NCBI GenBank assembly: GCA_944389495.1
Contig: CALXMN010000004.1
Location: 1-64,000, forward strand
From: an uncultured Alphaproteobacteria bacterium
GTDB taxonomy: Bacteria > Pseudomonadota > Alphaproteobacteria > Rs-D84
Direction: 5' to 3'
Length of the DNA: 64,000 bases
This document shows positions 42,520 to 51,236 of this stretch, in pieces. A program made the translations under genes and the position numbers. The notes beneath the pieces are model-generated. The model searched no databases and was not told the origin of the DNA. It saw nothing but the letters and a program-made list of their open reading frames with translations. The stretch's first letter is position 1, and each line of letters starts with the position of its first letter.

Positions 42520-42632
42520 TTGATTTTTGTACAAAATTGGTCTATTATCTGGGCACGCGTTTCGGCGTGAAGAACACAGTCGTTCAGTAAACGATTTTCT
42601 GTCCAAATGAAAATTTGGTTTTTCCGAACGAC
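42520..42632 (+). promoter_or_regulatory. rpsB promoter and structured leader
   Basis: TTGATT (42520-42525) and TATTAT (42543-42548) are 17 bases apart. The transcript would begin at a CACGC/GCGTG hairpin (42554-42569). GTCGTTC (42579-42585) pairs perfectly with GAACGAC (42626-42632), enclosing CCAAAT-GAAA-ATTTGG, a stem with a GNRA loop (42603-42618). rpsB leaders of other proteobacteria are autoregulated by S2; the fold suggests the same here. Confidence 0.6.
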
Positions 42633-42664
42633 GAGGATAACAACAGAAAACAAAGGATATTAAA

Positions 42665-43522
42665 ATGGCACTGCCAACTTTTACTATGCAACAGTTGATG
42701 GAGGCCGGCGTACATTTTGGACATCATACACGTCGCTGGAATCCGTTAATGACACCATACGTCTATGGCGTAAAAGATAAAATTCATATTATTAACCTGA
42801 ATAAAACAGCACCGTTGTTGCATCGTGCACTGGTCGCGTTGGAGGCAATCGCCGCCGCCGGTGGCAAGATTTTATTTGTCGCAACCAAGCATCAGGCCAA
42901 AGATATTGTCAAAGATGCAGCCGAACGTTGCGGACAATTTTATGTCAATAATCGTTGGTTGGGTGGAATGTTGACAAACTGGACAACGGTTTCACAATCA
43001 ATTCGCCGTCTGAAAAAGATGGAATCTGATATTGAAAATGCCGATAAGTTGGGCCTGACCAAAAAAGAAGTCGGCGTTATGACCAAAGAAGTTGAAAAAC
43101 TGCGCGATATTTTTGGTGGTATTCTGGAAATGCACGGTACGCCCCAGGCAATGATTGTAATTGATGTACCGCGCGAAATTAATGCAGTACGCGAAGCAAA
43201 AATCCTGGATATTCCAACAATTGCAATTTGTGATACAAATGCAAATCCGGAATTGGTTGATTATCCTGTGCCGGGTAATGATGATGCCGCGCGCGCAACC
43301 CAATTGTATTGTGATTTGTTCGTGGATGCAATTTTATCCGGTATCGAAAAACGTCTTGGTGGTGCGGCCGGTAAAAAGGTTGAATCTGATATGGCCGATG
43401 TTGCCGATGATTACGAGGCGGATATCAAAGATAAAGAGGCTTTGCAAAAATCTAAGATGTCCGAAGCACGCGCAGAACGTCGTGGTAAATTGATGGACAA
43501 GGCCGATAAGGCGGATAAATAA
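42665..43522 (+). CDS. rpsB: 30S ribosomal protein S2
   Basis: A 285-residue protein with the S2 blocks LMEAGVHFGHHTRRWNP, NNRWLGGMLTNW and PVPGNDDAARA. It binds the 30S head-body junction. A charged Lys/Ala/Asp-rich C-terminal tail of about 45 residues exceeds the E. coli protein. AAAGGA precedes the ATG. tsf follows, the universal rpsB-tsf pair. Confidence 0.97.
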   Translation: MALPTFTMQQLMEAGVHFGHHTRRWNPLMTPYVYGVKDKIHIINLNKTAPLLHRALVALEAIAAAGGKILFVATKHQAKDIVKDAAERCGQFYVNNRWLGGMLTNWTTVSQSIRRLKKMESDIENADKLGLTKKEVGVMTKEVEKLRDIFGGILEMHGTPQAMIVIDVPREINAVREAKILDIPTIAICDTNANPELVDYPVPGNDDAARATQLYCDLFVDAILSGIEKRLGGAAGKKVESDMADVADDYEADIKDKEALQKSKMSEARAERRGKLMDKADKADK

Positions 43523-43549
43523 TATCCCGTTTGGATGTTAATTTAAATC

Positions 43550-43578
43550 GGTGTGGTTAACCTTTTTGTAACCACACC
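43550..43578 (+). other. Strong hairpin between rpsB and tsf
   Basis: GGTGTGGTTA and TAACCACACC form a perfect ten-base-pair stem without a T-run. It may act as a processing or stability element that sets S2 and EF-Ts levels. Confidence 0.65.
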
Positions 43579-43610
43579 AAGTCAAAAACAAAAAATTATG
43601 GGGGAAAATA

Positions 43611-44480
43611 ATGGCAGAAATAACCGCAAAATTAATTCAAGAACTGCGTGAAAAAACATCCGCGGGTATGATGGATTGCAAAAAGGCCCTGGTTGAAACA
43701 AATGGTGATATCGAGGCCGCCGCCGATTGGTTGCGCCAAAAGGGTATTGTCAAGGCCGCGTCCAAGGCCGGGCGTGTTGCTGCGTCGGGATTGGTTACAG
43801 TTGTAAAATGTGATGATATGGGCTGTGTAGTAGAGGTTAATGCCGAAACAGACTTTGTCGCGAAGAATGACAAGTTCCAGAAGTTGGTTTCTGATATTGC
43901 CGCCAAGGCCGCAGAATTAAAAGGTGATTTTGATGCAACAATGAATGCGGTCAAAGATGATATTGCCGCAACTATTTCCACAATTGGCGAAAATATGAAC
44001 CTGCGTCGTATTGCCAAGGTTACAGGTGATCATATTTATTCTTATATTCATAATGCTTTGGTGCCGGGTATGGGCCAGATTGGCGTCGTGGTTGCCATTA
44101 ATGGTGATTCTGATAAAATCGATGAAATCGGTAACAAGGTTGCAATGCATATCGCGGCAAATAAACCGGAATTTATGACAATTGCAGATGTTGATCCGGA
44201 TGCCGTTGAACGCGAAAAAAAGGTCTTTATCGAATCTGGCGCAACCGCGGGAAAACCAGAACAGGTTGTTGAAAAAATGGTTCAGGGACGTATTCATAAA
44301 TACTATGCCGAAACCGTTTTGGAAGAACAGCCCTTTGTTATGGATCCATCCAAAACCGTAAAACAAGTCGTAGAAGAAGCCGGTGGTAAATTGGCAGGTT
44401 TTGCATATTTCGTTTTGGGTGAAGGTATCCAGAAACGTGAAGACAATTTGGCCGATGAAGTTGCGAAAATGTTGTCGTAA
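43611..44480 (+). CDS. tsf: Elongation factor Ts
   Basis: A 289-residue nucleotide exchange factor for EF-Tu. The N-terminal UBA-like domain has REKTSAGMMDCKKAL; the core carries the EF-Tu-contacting NAETDFVAKND block. Length is typical. It follows rpsB and has a hairpin 28 bases after the stop. Confidence 0.97.
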   Translation: MAEITAKLIQELREKTSAGMMDCKKALVETNGDIEAAADWLRQKGIVKAASKAGRVAASGLVTVVKCDDMGCVVEVNAETDFVAKNDKFQKLVSDIAAKAAELKGDFDATMNAVKDDIAATISTIGENMNLRRIAKVTGDHIYSYIHNALVPGMGQIGVVVAINGDSDKIDEIGNKVAMHIAANKPEFMTIADVDPDAVEREKKVFIESGATAGKPEQVVEKMVQGRIHKYYAETVLEEQPFVMDPSKTVKQVVEEAGGKLAGFAYFVLGEGIQKREDNLADEVAKMLS

Positions 44481-44507
44481 GTTTTGTCGTAAAATTGTAT
44501 GAAAGTA

Positions 44508-44533
44508 AAATCCGGCGTATGTTCGCCGGATTT
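44508..44533 (+). terminator. Hairpin after tsf
   Basis: AAATCCGGCG and CGCCGGATTT pair around a six-base loop. The T-run after it is short, so termination may be partial. Confidence 0.6.
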
Positions 44534-44572
44534 CTGTGTCGTGGTATTTTTTTTAGTTCTTGGATTGAAAAA

Positions 44573-44968
44573 ATGGAAAAGTACAAGGTACATTCTGTGC
44601 GTGTAACCGTAAACCAAATGGTGTCTGTGGATATGGTGCGGGCCGGAAATAAAATTAATGCATTGTTCCCCGCAAAATTTGCCCAGATTTTATCAACGGG
44701 AACCACGGTAAAAGTGTTCTCGTCTAAATTTGACAAGAATTTGCAACTGGCATTTGTGTTTGAATCAAATGTATTGTTTTGTTTGTCGCCAGATGGTGTG
44801 TTTCGTGCACGAATTATGTTTGATTTAATTCCGGGGCTTAGTGATTTCAGTTTGGATAAATTCAGATTTTGTCGCGCGATTCAGGATTCTTTGCGTAAGT
44901 GCGGGATTAAGTCAACCGGGTCTTTGTTTTTAGATATTGCGTTGATTCAAAAACAAAATCAGAAATAA
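44573..44968 (+). CDS. Unknown cytoplasmic protein, paralogue 1
   Basis: A 131-residue protein without signal or membrane segment. The start at 44573 avoids the upstream terminator. It has no clear Shine-Dalgarno. Its C-terminal half (KFRFCRAIQDSLRKCGIKST) resembles the corresponding region of the next gene (RYALFRALWARGIMPT), and both have a beta-rich middle, so the two look like distant duplicates. I recognise no family. Confidence 0.6.
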   Translation: MEKYKVHSVRVTVNQMVSVDMVRAGNKINALFPAKFAQILSTGTTVKVFSSKFDKNLQLAFVFESNVLFCLSPDGVFRARIMFDLIPGLSDFSLDKFRFCRAIQDSLRKCGIKSTGSLFLDIALIQKQNQK

Positions 44969-45046
44969 TTTTATATCCCGCCAACGGGATATTATTTTAT
45001 GGAAATGTCGTCTTGTCGGTGGTACCGTTGTGGAAACGGAGTTATT

Positions 45047-45427
45047 ATGGACATATACAGAATTAGTTTTATAAAATATTATGATTTGGGCGCGAATTTG
45101 TTCTTGGAACAAAAGGGCCAGGTTGTTCGTAATCAAATTGTGCCATTGGATTTTTCTGATGGGGTCAGGCCGGGTGACGTAATATATGCTTTGGGGTGCC
45201 GTGATACGATGATGACCGCGGCGTGGGTCTGTCGTGACAGGTTGTATTTAACTTTGGTTCCAATCAGCGATTATAGACTTAAACACTTTATTTCACAAAA
45301 TTTTGATTTTGATGACGGGCTGTTTTTTCGATACGCGTTGTTTCGTGCGTTGTGGGCACGCGGCATTATGCCCACTTTATCTGGGGCAAATAATTTACGA
45401 TTGTTCTTGGGACAGCGGGTGCGTTGA
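45047..45427 (+). CDS. Unknown cytoplasmic protein, paralogue 2
   Basis: A 126-residue protein. The start at 45047 is chosen for the GGAG six bases upstream; an ATG at 44999 lies next to the hairpin TATCCCG/CGGGATA and is less likely. It appears distantly related to the preceding gene. tyrS begins 20 bases later, so it may be expressed with tyrS. No family is recognised. Confidence 0.62.
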   Translation: MDIYRISFIKYYDLGANLFLEQKGQVVRNQIVPLDFSDGVRPGDVIYALGCRDTMMTAAWVCRDRLYLTLVPISDYRLKHFISQNFDFDDGLFFRYALFRALWARGIMPTLSGANNLRLFLGQRVR

Positions 45428-45447
45428 GAATATAAAAAGGAAAAATT

Positions 45448-46662
45448 ATGCAGAACGAATTATTACGGGAACTGGAATTGCGCGGATTTATTAATCAATC
45501 ATCAAATCTTGATGGGTTGAATGACGCATTAAATGCGGGGCGTGTTGTTGGATATTGGGGGACAGATCCAACCGGCGATTCTTTGCACGTTGGGCATTTG
45601 GCGTCTTTGATGTTAATGCGCTGGTTCCAAAAATACGGGCATAAACCAATTTTGTTGGTTGGTGGTGCAACCGGACGTATCGGGGATCCGTCCGGTCGTG
45701 ACAAGGGGCGACCGATGTTAACCGATGAACAAATTGAGCATAATTGTGCAGGGCTGCGGAAATCTATATCGAAATTTATTCGGTTTGGTGATGGCGATGA
45801 TGATGCCATTATGGTTGATAATAATGATTGGATGAAAAATTACGGCCATTTGGAATTTTTGCGTGAATATGGAACAGATTTTACCGTGCCGCGTATGTTG
45901 TCAATGGAAAGTGTGCGCAGACGTTTGGAAAATGGTATGACTTTTTTGGAATTTAATTATATGACGTTCCAGGCGGTGGATTTTTTAACACTGAATAAAA
46001 AATATAATTGTACATTGCAATTCTGTGGGGCCGATCAATGGGGCAACAGTATTATGGGGGTTGAATTAATACGTAAAAAGTTGTCCAAAGAAGTTTTTGT
46101 TTTGTCAACGGCGCTGATTACAGATTCGCGTGGCGAAAAAATTGGAAAGTCCGCCGGAAATGCCGTTTGGGTAAATGAAGATAAAACCACACCGTATGAA
46201 TACTATCAATATTTTCGCAATACCCCGGATGATTTGGTGGAAAAGTTTTTGAAAATCTTTACAGAAATTCCATTGGATGAAATTGCGCGTCTGGCGAAAT
46301 TGCAGGGGGCGGAATTAAATTCTGTAAAGCGTATGTTGGCGTTCGCGGCAACGGAAATTGCGCACGGGCGCGATGCGGCAATGGCGGCGGAAAGTGCGGC
46401 CGATGCTTTGTTTTCCGGTGGTGGAAATTCTGAAAACGTTCCAACGACGGAATTGAATATGACAGATGCGATGGGGGTGGTGGATTTTTTGGTTGCGATA
46501 AAGTTGTTCGCGTCTAAGTCCGAGGCCCGGCGTATGATTGAACAGGGCGGTATTCAAATTAATGGGGAAAAAATTACCGACTGGAAATCAAATGTTCTGC
46601 CCGCCGATGATATAATGGTACAAAAGGGTAAAAAAACATTCTTGCGCGTTGTGTGCAAATGA
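45448..46662 (+). CDS. tyrS: Tyrosyl-tRNA synthetase
   Basis: A 404-residue class I synthetase that charges tRNA-Tyr. The HIGH motif is HVGH at 47-50 and the KMSKS-type motif KIGKS at 231-235. GADQWGNSIMG binds substrate. A C-terminal S4 RNA-binding domain (KSEARRMIEQGGIQINGEKI) is complete. AAAAGGAAA precedes the ATG. Confidence 0.97.
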   Translation: MQNELLRELELRGFINQSSNLDGLNDALNAGRVVGYWGTDPTGDSLHVGHLASLMLMRWFQKYGHKPILLVGGATGRIGDPSGRDKGRPMLTDEQIEHNCAGLRKSISKFIRFGDGDDDAIMVDNNDWMKNYGHLEFLREYGTDFTVPRMLSMESVRRRLENGMTFLEFNYMTFQAVDFLTLNKKYNCTLQFCGADQWGNSIMGVELIRKKLSKEVFVLSTALITDSRGEKIGKSAGNAVWVNEDKTTPYEYYQYFRNTPDDLVEKFLKIFTEIPLDEIARLAKLQGAELNSVKRMLAFAATEIAHGRDAAMAAESAADALFSGGGNSENVPTTELNMTDAMGVVDFLVAIKLFASKSEARRMIEQGGIQINGEKITDWKSNVLPADDIMVQKGKKTFLRVVCK

Positions 46663-46663
46663 T

Positions 46664-46692
46664 AAAACGGGCCCTTGGGGCCCGTTTTATTT
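46664..46692 (+). terminator. Terminator after tyrS
   Basis: AAAACGGGCCC and GGGCCCGTTTT pair, followed by ATTTTTG. Confidence 0.85.
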
Positions 46693-46740
46693 TTGTGTAT
46701 GGTTTGCAATTTTTCGTGATTTTGTTACAATATGCTAAAT

Positions 46741-47841
46741 ATGAAAAAAAGATTTTTTTATTTTATTTGTTTGTTGGGGGTTGGCGTCGTTGTCGGGAAT
46801 TTTGTGCCAACATCGTTGTTTGCCACCAGTGAATTGGATAATATCCAGGCACAGATAAAAAAGACTGAGCAGCAAAATAAAAAACTGAAGCAACAGGTGG
46901 CATCTTCGGATAAAGAGGTTGAATCCACAAAAAAGAAACTTGTTCGTGCCGCAGACCGGGTTAGCACATTGGAAGAACAACGTGGCGCAGTTGCAAAAAA
47001 AATTCAAGAACTGGATTCACAACGTGATAAATTAGAGCGAGATTTACAAGAAAACCGGGAACATATTGCCGATGCGGCGTCTGCGATTTTGTTTGTTGCA
47101 TCGCACCCCAGTTTTGATTCAGAAAATATGCACGAATATGTTTTAACGTCTGCAATTTTGTCGGGAACCGCGGATACGTTTGATAATGAAATTCAACGTG
47201 CAACCGAACAGATTCGCGAACTGGAAAAAATACGCGAAGAACGTGCCATCGAAAAAGAAAAATTGGACAGAACCGCAAAGCGCTATGCGGATGAAAAGGA
47301 TGAATTGGATAAGTTGTTGCGTACACGTTCGGCCCAAAATCAAAAGTTGCGTACACAACAATCTGAATTGCAAAAAAAATTGCGCGAATTGTCGGCGCGC
47401 GCAAAAACAATTTCGGAATTATCAGCCGGCGTGGGGAGTTCGGAAATGTCCGCAGATTCACGTTTTTCTGTTCGCAAGTTAAATAAACCTGTGCGGGGTA
47501 ATGTTGTTGTACGGTTTGGCGAAAAAACAGCGTTGGGATTAAAGTCTGATGGATGGCGCATCCGCGTTCGGGGAACGGCGCTGGTTATGGCACCCGCCGA
47601 TGGGGTTGTGAAATTTGCCGATAGTTTCAAGGGATTTGGCAAGGTTGTAATTATGTCCCATAAAAACGGGTATAATACGGTTATGACAAATCTTGGTGAA
47701 ATAAATGTTATGCTGGGCCAGGAGGTGTTGGCCGGTGAACCAATTGGACGTATGGATTCGGACAAACCCGAAATGTATCTTGAGGTACGACGTGGTGACA
47801 AGGCCGTCGATCCGGCTCGATTGTTTCGTGAAGAAGACTAG
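46741..47841 (+). CDS. EnvC-like murein hydrolase activator
   Basis: A 366-residue exported protein: signal peptide, a coiled coil over about residues 30-225 rich in Lys, Glu and Gln, and a C-terminal LytM (M23) domain. The LytM metal ligands are missing: SHKNGYNTVMTNLG has Asn where catalytic domains have His, and MYLEVRRG has Tyr where HxH is expected. This fits EnvC-type activators, which switch on cell-division amidases and do not cut murein themselves. The ATG at 46741 gives the best signal peptide; an ATG at 46732 is in frame. No Shine-Dalgarno is evident. ctpA lies nearby, as in many proteobacteria. Confidence 0.85.
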   Translation: MKKRFFYFICLLGVGVVVGNFVPTSLFATSELDNIQAQIKKTEQQNKKLKQQVASSDKEVESTKKKLVRAADRVSTLEEQRGAVAKKIQELDSQRDKLERDLQENREHIADAASAILFVASHPSFDSENMHEYVLTSAILSGTADTFDNEIQRATEQIRELEKIREERAIEKEKLDRTAKRYADEKDELDKLLRTRSAQNQKLRTQQSELQKKLRELSARAKTISELSAGVGSSEMSADSRFSVRKLNKPVRGNVVVRFGEKTALGLKSDGWRIRVRGTALVMAPADGVVKFADSFKGFGKVVIMSHKNGYNTVMTNLGEINVMLGQEVLAGEPIGRMDSDKPEMYLEVRRGDKAVDPARLFREED

Positions 47842-48770
47842 GCCTGTTTGGAAAACTGTTTTTCCAACATTGTGAAATTTTGCATCTGGCGACGCATAAA
47901 GAATATTTTTTCCAGATTGTTGTCAATACCTTTTTGACTGGCGGGGTTCAGACGTAAATCGTCCGCGGCCTTGATAAATCGGCGCAGCCATACAACCATA
48001 ATTCTGTATTTCATTATTTCGCGCAGATTTTCGTTTTTGATGCTGGGCATCGAATATAGTGTCTTGTTATGCAATTGACAGTATGTTTCGTATACGCGTT
48101 TGTATATTTCCAATTCAACCTGGAGTGGGGCGAATATGTCGCGATATATGAATTTATAGCTTGTTTCGGCAAAATCAATAAATGATAGTTTATTGGTTTT
48201 GGTATCGTACAGTACGTTGCCGGAATTTAAATCGCCGTGCGACCACGCCGGTCGCGTTTCGTATTCAAATGTTCCGATTGCGTCACGAATGTCGGCCATT
48301 TGTTTAACCTCGGCACGGGTAAACCATACAGACATTTTGTTTTCTATGAAATTATCAAGGCGATTGAATTTTAATTCATATTGGATTTTATGTAATGTCA
48401 AATCACCAATTGGATTTAATTCATTCATATCAACCAAAAAACTGGCGATACCGGTAATGATTTCGAATTGTTGACGCTTGGTTAATTTATTGTACAAATT
48501 TGGGGTAAGTGGCTCGCCCGGGGCGCGTTCTTCCAGAATTTGATATTCTTCGTCGTTAATGAACCTCATCGCCGGAATATTATACAACGGGTTGTTAATG
48601 GTACGGATTGCGTCAATAAATGACTTGGTTTTATGTTGTTTGGCCAGCCATAAATCCTTGGCTTTGTCGTTAAATGTCGGCAATGGGCGTTTTAATACAA
48701 AATCGTCACCATAATATACCGCATAGGTTTCGCGTCCGTGATTCTTAAGATTTTTGATTTTGTCCGCCAT
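47838..48770 (-). CDS. Kinase-fold protein of the APH type
   Basis: A 310-residue cytoplasmic protein with an aminoglycoside-phosphotransferase-like kinase core: Brenner motif WSHGDLNSGNVLY and metal motif FIDFAE. The lysine of VLKRP may hold ATP. The substrate may be a sugar, choline-like molecule, antibiotic or protein. The start at 48770 gives a compact product; the upstream frame overlaps the Fic gene. It begins 17 bases after that gene's stop and is probably co-transcribed. Confidence 0.72.
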   Translation of the reverse strand: MADKIKNLKNHGRETYAVYYGDDFVLKRPLPTFNDKAKDLWLAKQHKTKSFIDAIRTINNPLYNIPAMRFINDEEYQILEERAPGEPLTPNLYNKLTKRQQFEIITGIASFLVDMNELNPIGDLTLHKIQYELKFNRLDNFIENKMSVWFTRAEVKQMADIRDAIGTFEYETRPAWSHGDLNSGNVLYDTKTNKLSFIDFAETSYKFIYRDIFAPLQVELEIYKRVYETYCQLHNKTLYSMPSIKNENLREIMKYRIMVVWLRRFIKAADDLRLNPASQKGIDNNLEKIFFMRRQMQNFTMLEKQFSKQA

Positions 48771-48786
48771 TTGATATGTCTCGATT

Positions 48787-49512
48787 TTATAACATTTTGG
48801 AATTACGCAGTAATGATATGATTTCCTTCTGGGTGCGTACCAGGCACGACGACATATATGATATGTATGCCTTTTGGTTGCCAGATGCCCCGGCAATAAT
48901 TGCATCGCGGTATTTTTGTTTATCTGTGCGCTGGTTAAATATTACCGGGCGATAGCCATTTTGAATCAAAATCCAATTCATAATCAGGCGCGATGTACGT
49001 TTATTGAAGTCATCAAATGGCTGTAACATAACCAAATCATAATGCGCATTAAATGCACGCGTTAATGGATCAATGCTGGTGTCGTGCATTTTAAATACAA
49101 TTTCATTTATTTGCGGCAATATTTCCGATGCGTCCGGTGCGTGTACACGATGACCGTTTATGTTTATTTCAATTATTTTTTTTGTCGTGCGAAACAGGCC
49201 ACCCTGGATATGGGTGCCGGTGCACAGAATGCTGTGTATTTTACATATTTCGGATATATCTATGGTTTGGTCTTGGTTGGATATGATGTAATCATATGCC
49301 TCGCCCAGGTTGCGCATAGAGTTAAAGTCCAAATAATGTAATTGCTGTTTTGTGGGCATATAGAACAGCATTTTTGGTTCTGTATCGGAAATTTCGTGTC
49401 TTACCCAATTTAAGTTATTCAGGCGTTTGACAGTATCGGCACCCGATAACATTTGGGTTATCTTTATACGATTTTCCTCTATCTGTTTTTTAAATTTAGG
49501 TGTCTTGGTCAT
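48787..49512 (-). CDS. Fic-fold protein with degenerate active site
   Basis: A 241-residue protein with the Fic core around residues 85-185. The motif expected as HPFxDGNxRTxR reads QPFDDFNKRTSR at 164-175: the catalytic His is Gln164 (codon CAG) and Gly is Phe169, whereas Asp168, Asn170 and Arg172 are kept. Classic AMP transfer needs the His, so this may be an inactive regulator or use another chemistry. NKR resembles the Doc branch. It is paired with a kinase-fold gene 17 bases downstream. Confidence 0.82.
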   Translation of the reverse strand: MTKTPKFKKQIEENRIKITQMLSGADTVKRLNNLNWVRHEISDTEPKMLFYMPTKQQLHYLDFNSMRNLGEAYDYIISNQDQTIDISEICKIHSILCTGTHIQGGLFRTTKKIIEININGHRVHAPDASEILPQINEIVFKMHDTSIDPLTRAFNAHYDLVMLQPFDDFNKRTSRLIMNWILIQNGYRPVIFNQRTDKQKYRDAIIAGASGNQKAYISYMSSCLVRTQKEIISLLRNSKML

Positions 49513-49679
49513 TGTTATTACCTGCTTACTTATTCTCTATAAATATAACCCTTAAATTAAATTTGTCAATATTTTTGTGAAATTTAGGCCGATTTATGCA
49601 AAAACGGGCTTGCGGGCGGGCGGTTTTTGTTTTATGCTGAGTTCAGCAGATTTTTTATATCGTGACGAAAGGAATAATA

Positions 49680-51119
49680 ATGTTAAGAAAGTTACTGGTT
49701 TTAATGGCTTTGATGATGCCGGTTGTTGCGTTCGCCGCAGACAAGGTCAAAGATGACGAACCGGTTGAACATCTGACCGACGAACAGATTTATGAACAGT
49801 TGAAAAAATTGGCATTGGTGTTCGAAACTGCACGGGATAATTTTGTCGAAGATGCGGACGAGAAAAAAATGCTCGAAGCCGCAATGAACGGTATGTTACA
49901 GGCATTGGATCCGCATTCTTCGTATTTGTCGGCGGATGATTTCAAGGAATTTAATGATAAATCACTGGGCGAATTTGGTGGGTTGGGAATTCAGATAACC
50001 AGTGATCGCGGTGCGGTGCGCGTTATTTCGCCCATTGATGATACCCCCGCAGACAAGGCGGGTATCAAGGCCGGGGACTATATAACACATATTGATGATG
50101 AACCGGTTTTTGATTTGACACTGAATCAGGCAACAAAAAAGATGAAGGGGCGCCCGGGAACCAAGGTTAAATTAACCGTTATTTCCGAAGGCCAGGAACC
50201 ACGCACAATTACGCTGAAACGCGCAATTATCAAGGTGGAATCTGTTAAATATGAAGAAAAAACAATGGCCGGAATGGAGGATGACGAAGATGCCGAAAAA
50301 ATAGGATATATTCGTATTTCTGACTTTGGCGCCACAACGTCCAAAGAATTGAACAAGGCGTTGGAAAAACTGGAAGATAAAGATGTTATTGGGTATGTTT
50401 TGGATGTACGTAATAATCCGGGTGGATATTTAACCGCGGCAATTGATGTATCGGATGCTTTCCTTGATGCGGGTGAAATTGTATCAACCCGTGGTAAACG
50501 ACCGACTGATATTGAACGTAACTTTGCTACACCGGGGGATTTGGCTAATGGTAAACCGGTGGTGGTCTTGATAAATCACGGTTCGGCATCGGCGTCTGAA
50601 ATCGTCGCCGGGGCATTGCAAGATAATGGACGTGCGCTGGTTATGGGGTCCCAGTCTTTTGGCAAGGGCAGTGTACAACAGCAAAAACCATTGGGGGATG
50701 GAACCGCGATACATATTACCATTGCACGGTACTATACGCCATCGGGACGTTCAATTCAGAATGAGGGTATTACCCCAGATATAGAGGTTCTGCAAAGTAA
50801 AATAGAGGTTTTAGAGCGTCGTGAAAGTTTGTATTCCGAGGCGTCGTTTAAAAATTCGCTGAAAAACGAGGCGGCAGAAAAGAAAAATAAAGATAAATCT
50901 GATGATGATGAAGAAGAATTAACGGATGAAGAAAAGGACGCATTGGATTATCAATTGCAACGTGCAATGGATATGGTGCGTGCGATGGCAACATTACAAG
51001 AACGCGCAAACTTTGTTCCCGCGACGTCGGATGATATGCCAATTGCAATGGAAATAGATGCCGATTCCGATGCGGATGAATCAAAAAAGTCGGAAGATGA
51101 AAATTCATCGGAAAAATAA
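49680..51119 (+). CDS. ctpA: C-terminal processing protease CtpA (S41)
   Basis: A 479-residue exported serine protease. The start at 49680 follows AAAGGA and gives a signal peptide ending in AFAAD. A PDZ domain (GGLGIQITSDRG onward) precedes the S41 domain, with catalytic Ser304 in SASASEI and Lys329 in SFGKGS, 25 residues apart as in the family. The last 80 residues form an acidic, low-complexity tail (DDDEEELTDEEKD). It processes or degrades periplasmic proteins. It lies near the EnvC-like gene, though separated by two opposite genes. Confidence 0.95.
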   Translation: MLRKLLVLMALMMPVVAFAADKVKDDEPVEHLTDEQIYEQLKKLALVFETARDNFVEDADEKKMLEAAMNGMLQALDPHSSYLSADDFKEFNDKSLGEFGGLGIQITSDRGAVRVISPIDDTPADKAGIKAGDYITHIDDEPVFDLTLNQATKKMKGRPGTKVKLTVISEGQEPRTITLKRAIIKVESVKYEEKTMAGMEDDEDAEKIGYIRISDFGATTSKELNKALEKLEDKDVIGYVLDVRNNPGGYLTAAIDVSDAFLDAGEIVSTRGKRPTDIERNFATPGDLANGKPVVVLINHGSASASEIVAGALQDNGRALVMGSQSFGKGSVQQQKPLGDGTAIHITIARYYTPSGRSIQNEGITPDIEVLQSKIEVLERRESLYSEASFKNSLKNEAAEKKNKDKSDDDEEELTDEEKDALDYQLQRAMDMVRAMATLQERANFVPATSDDMPIAMEIDADSDADESKKSEDENSSEK

Positions 51120-51120
51120 A

Positions 51121-51149
51121 AAATCGGGGCTTTGTCCCGATTTTTTATT
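51121..51149 (+). terminator. Terminator after ctpA
   Basis: AAATCGGG and CCCGATTT pair around a seven-base loop and are followed by a T-run. Confidence 0.85.
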
Positions 51150-51236
51150 TGTCAAGCGTTTTTTATAGGTCTTGCCTTGTGATAATTTTCGGGGTATGAT
51201 ATAGCCCATACGAATTTTGTTTAAGGGAATAAAGAA

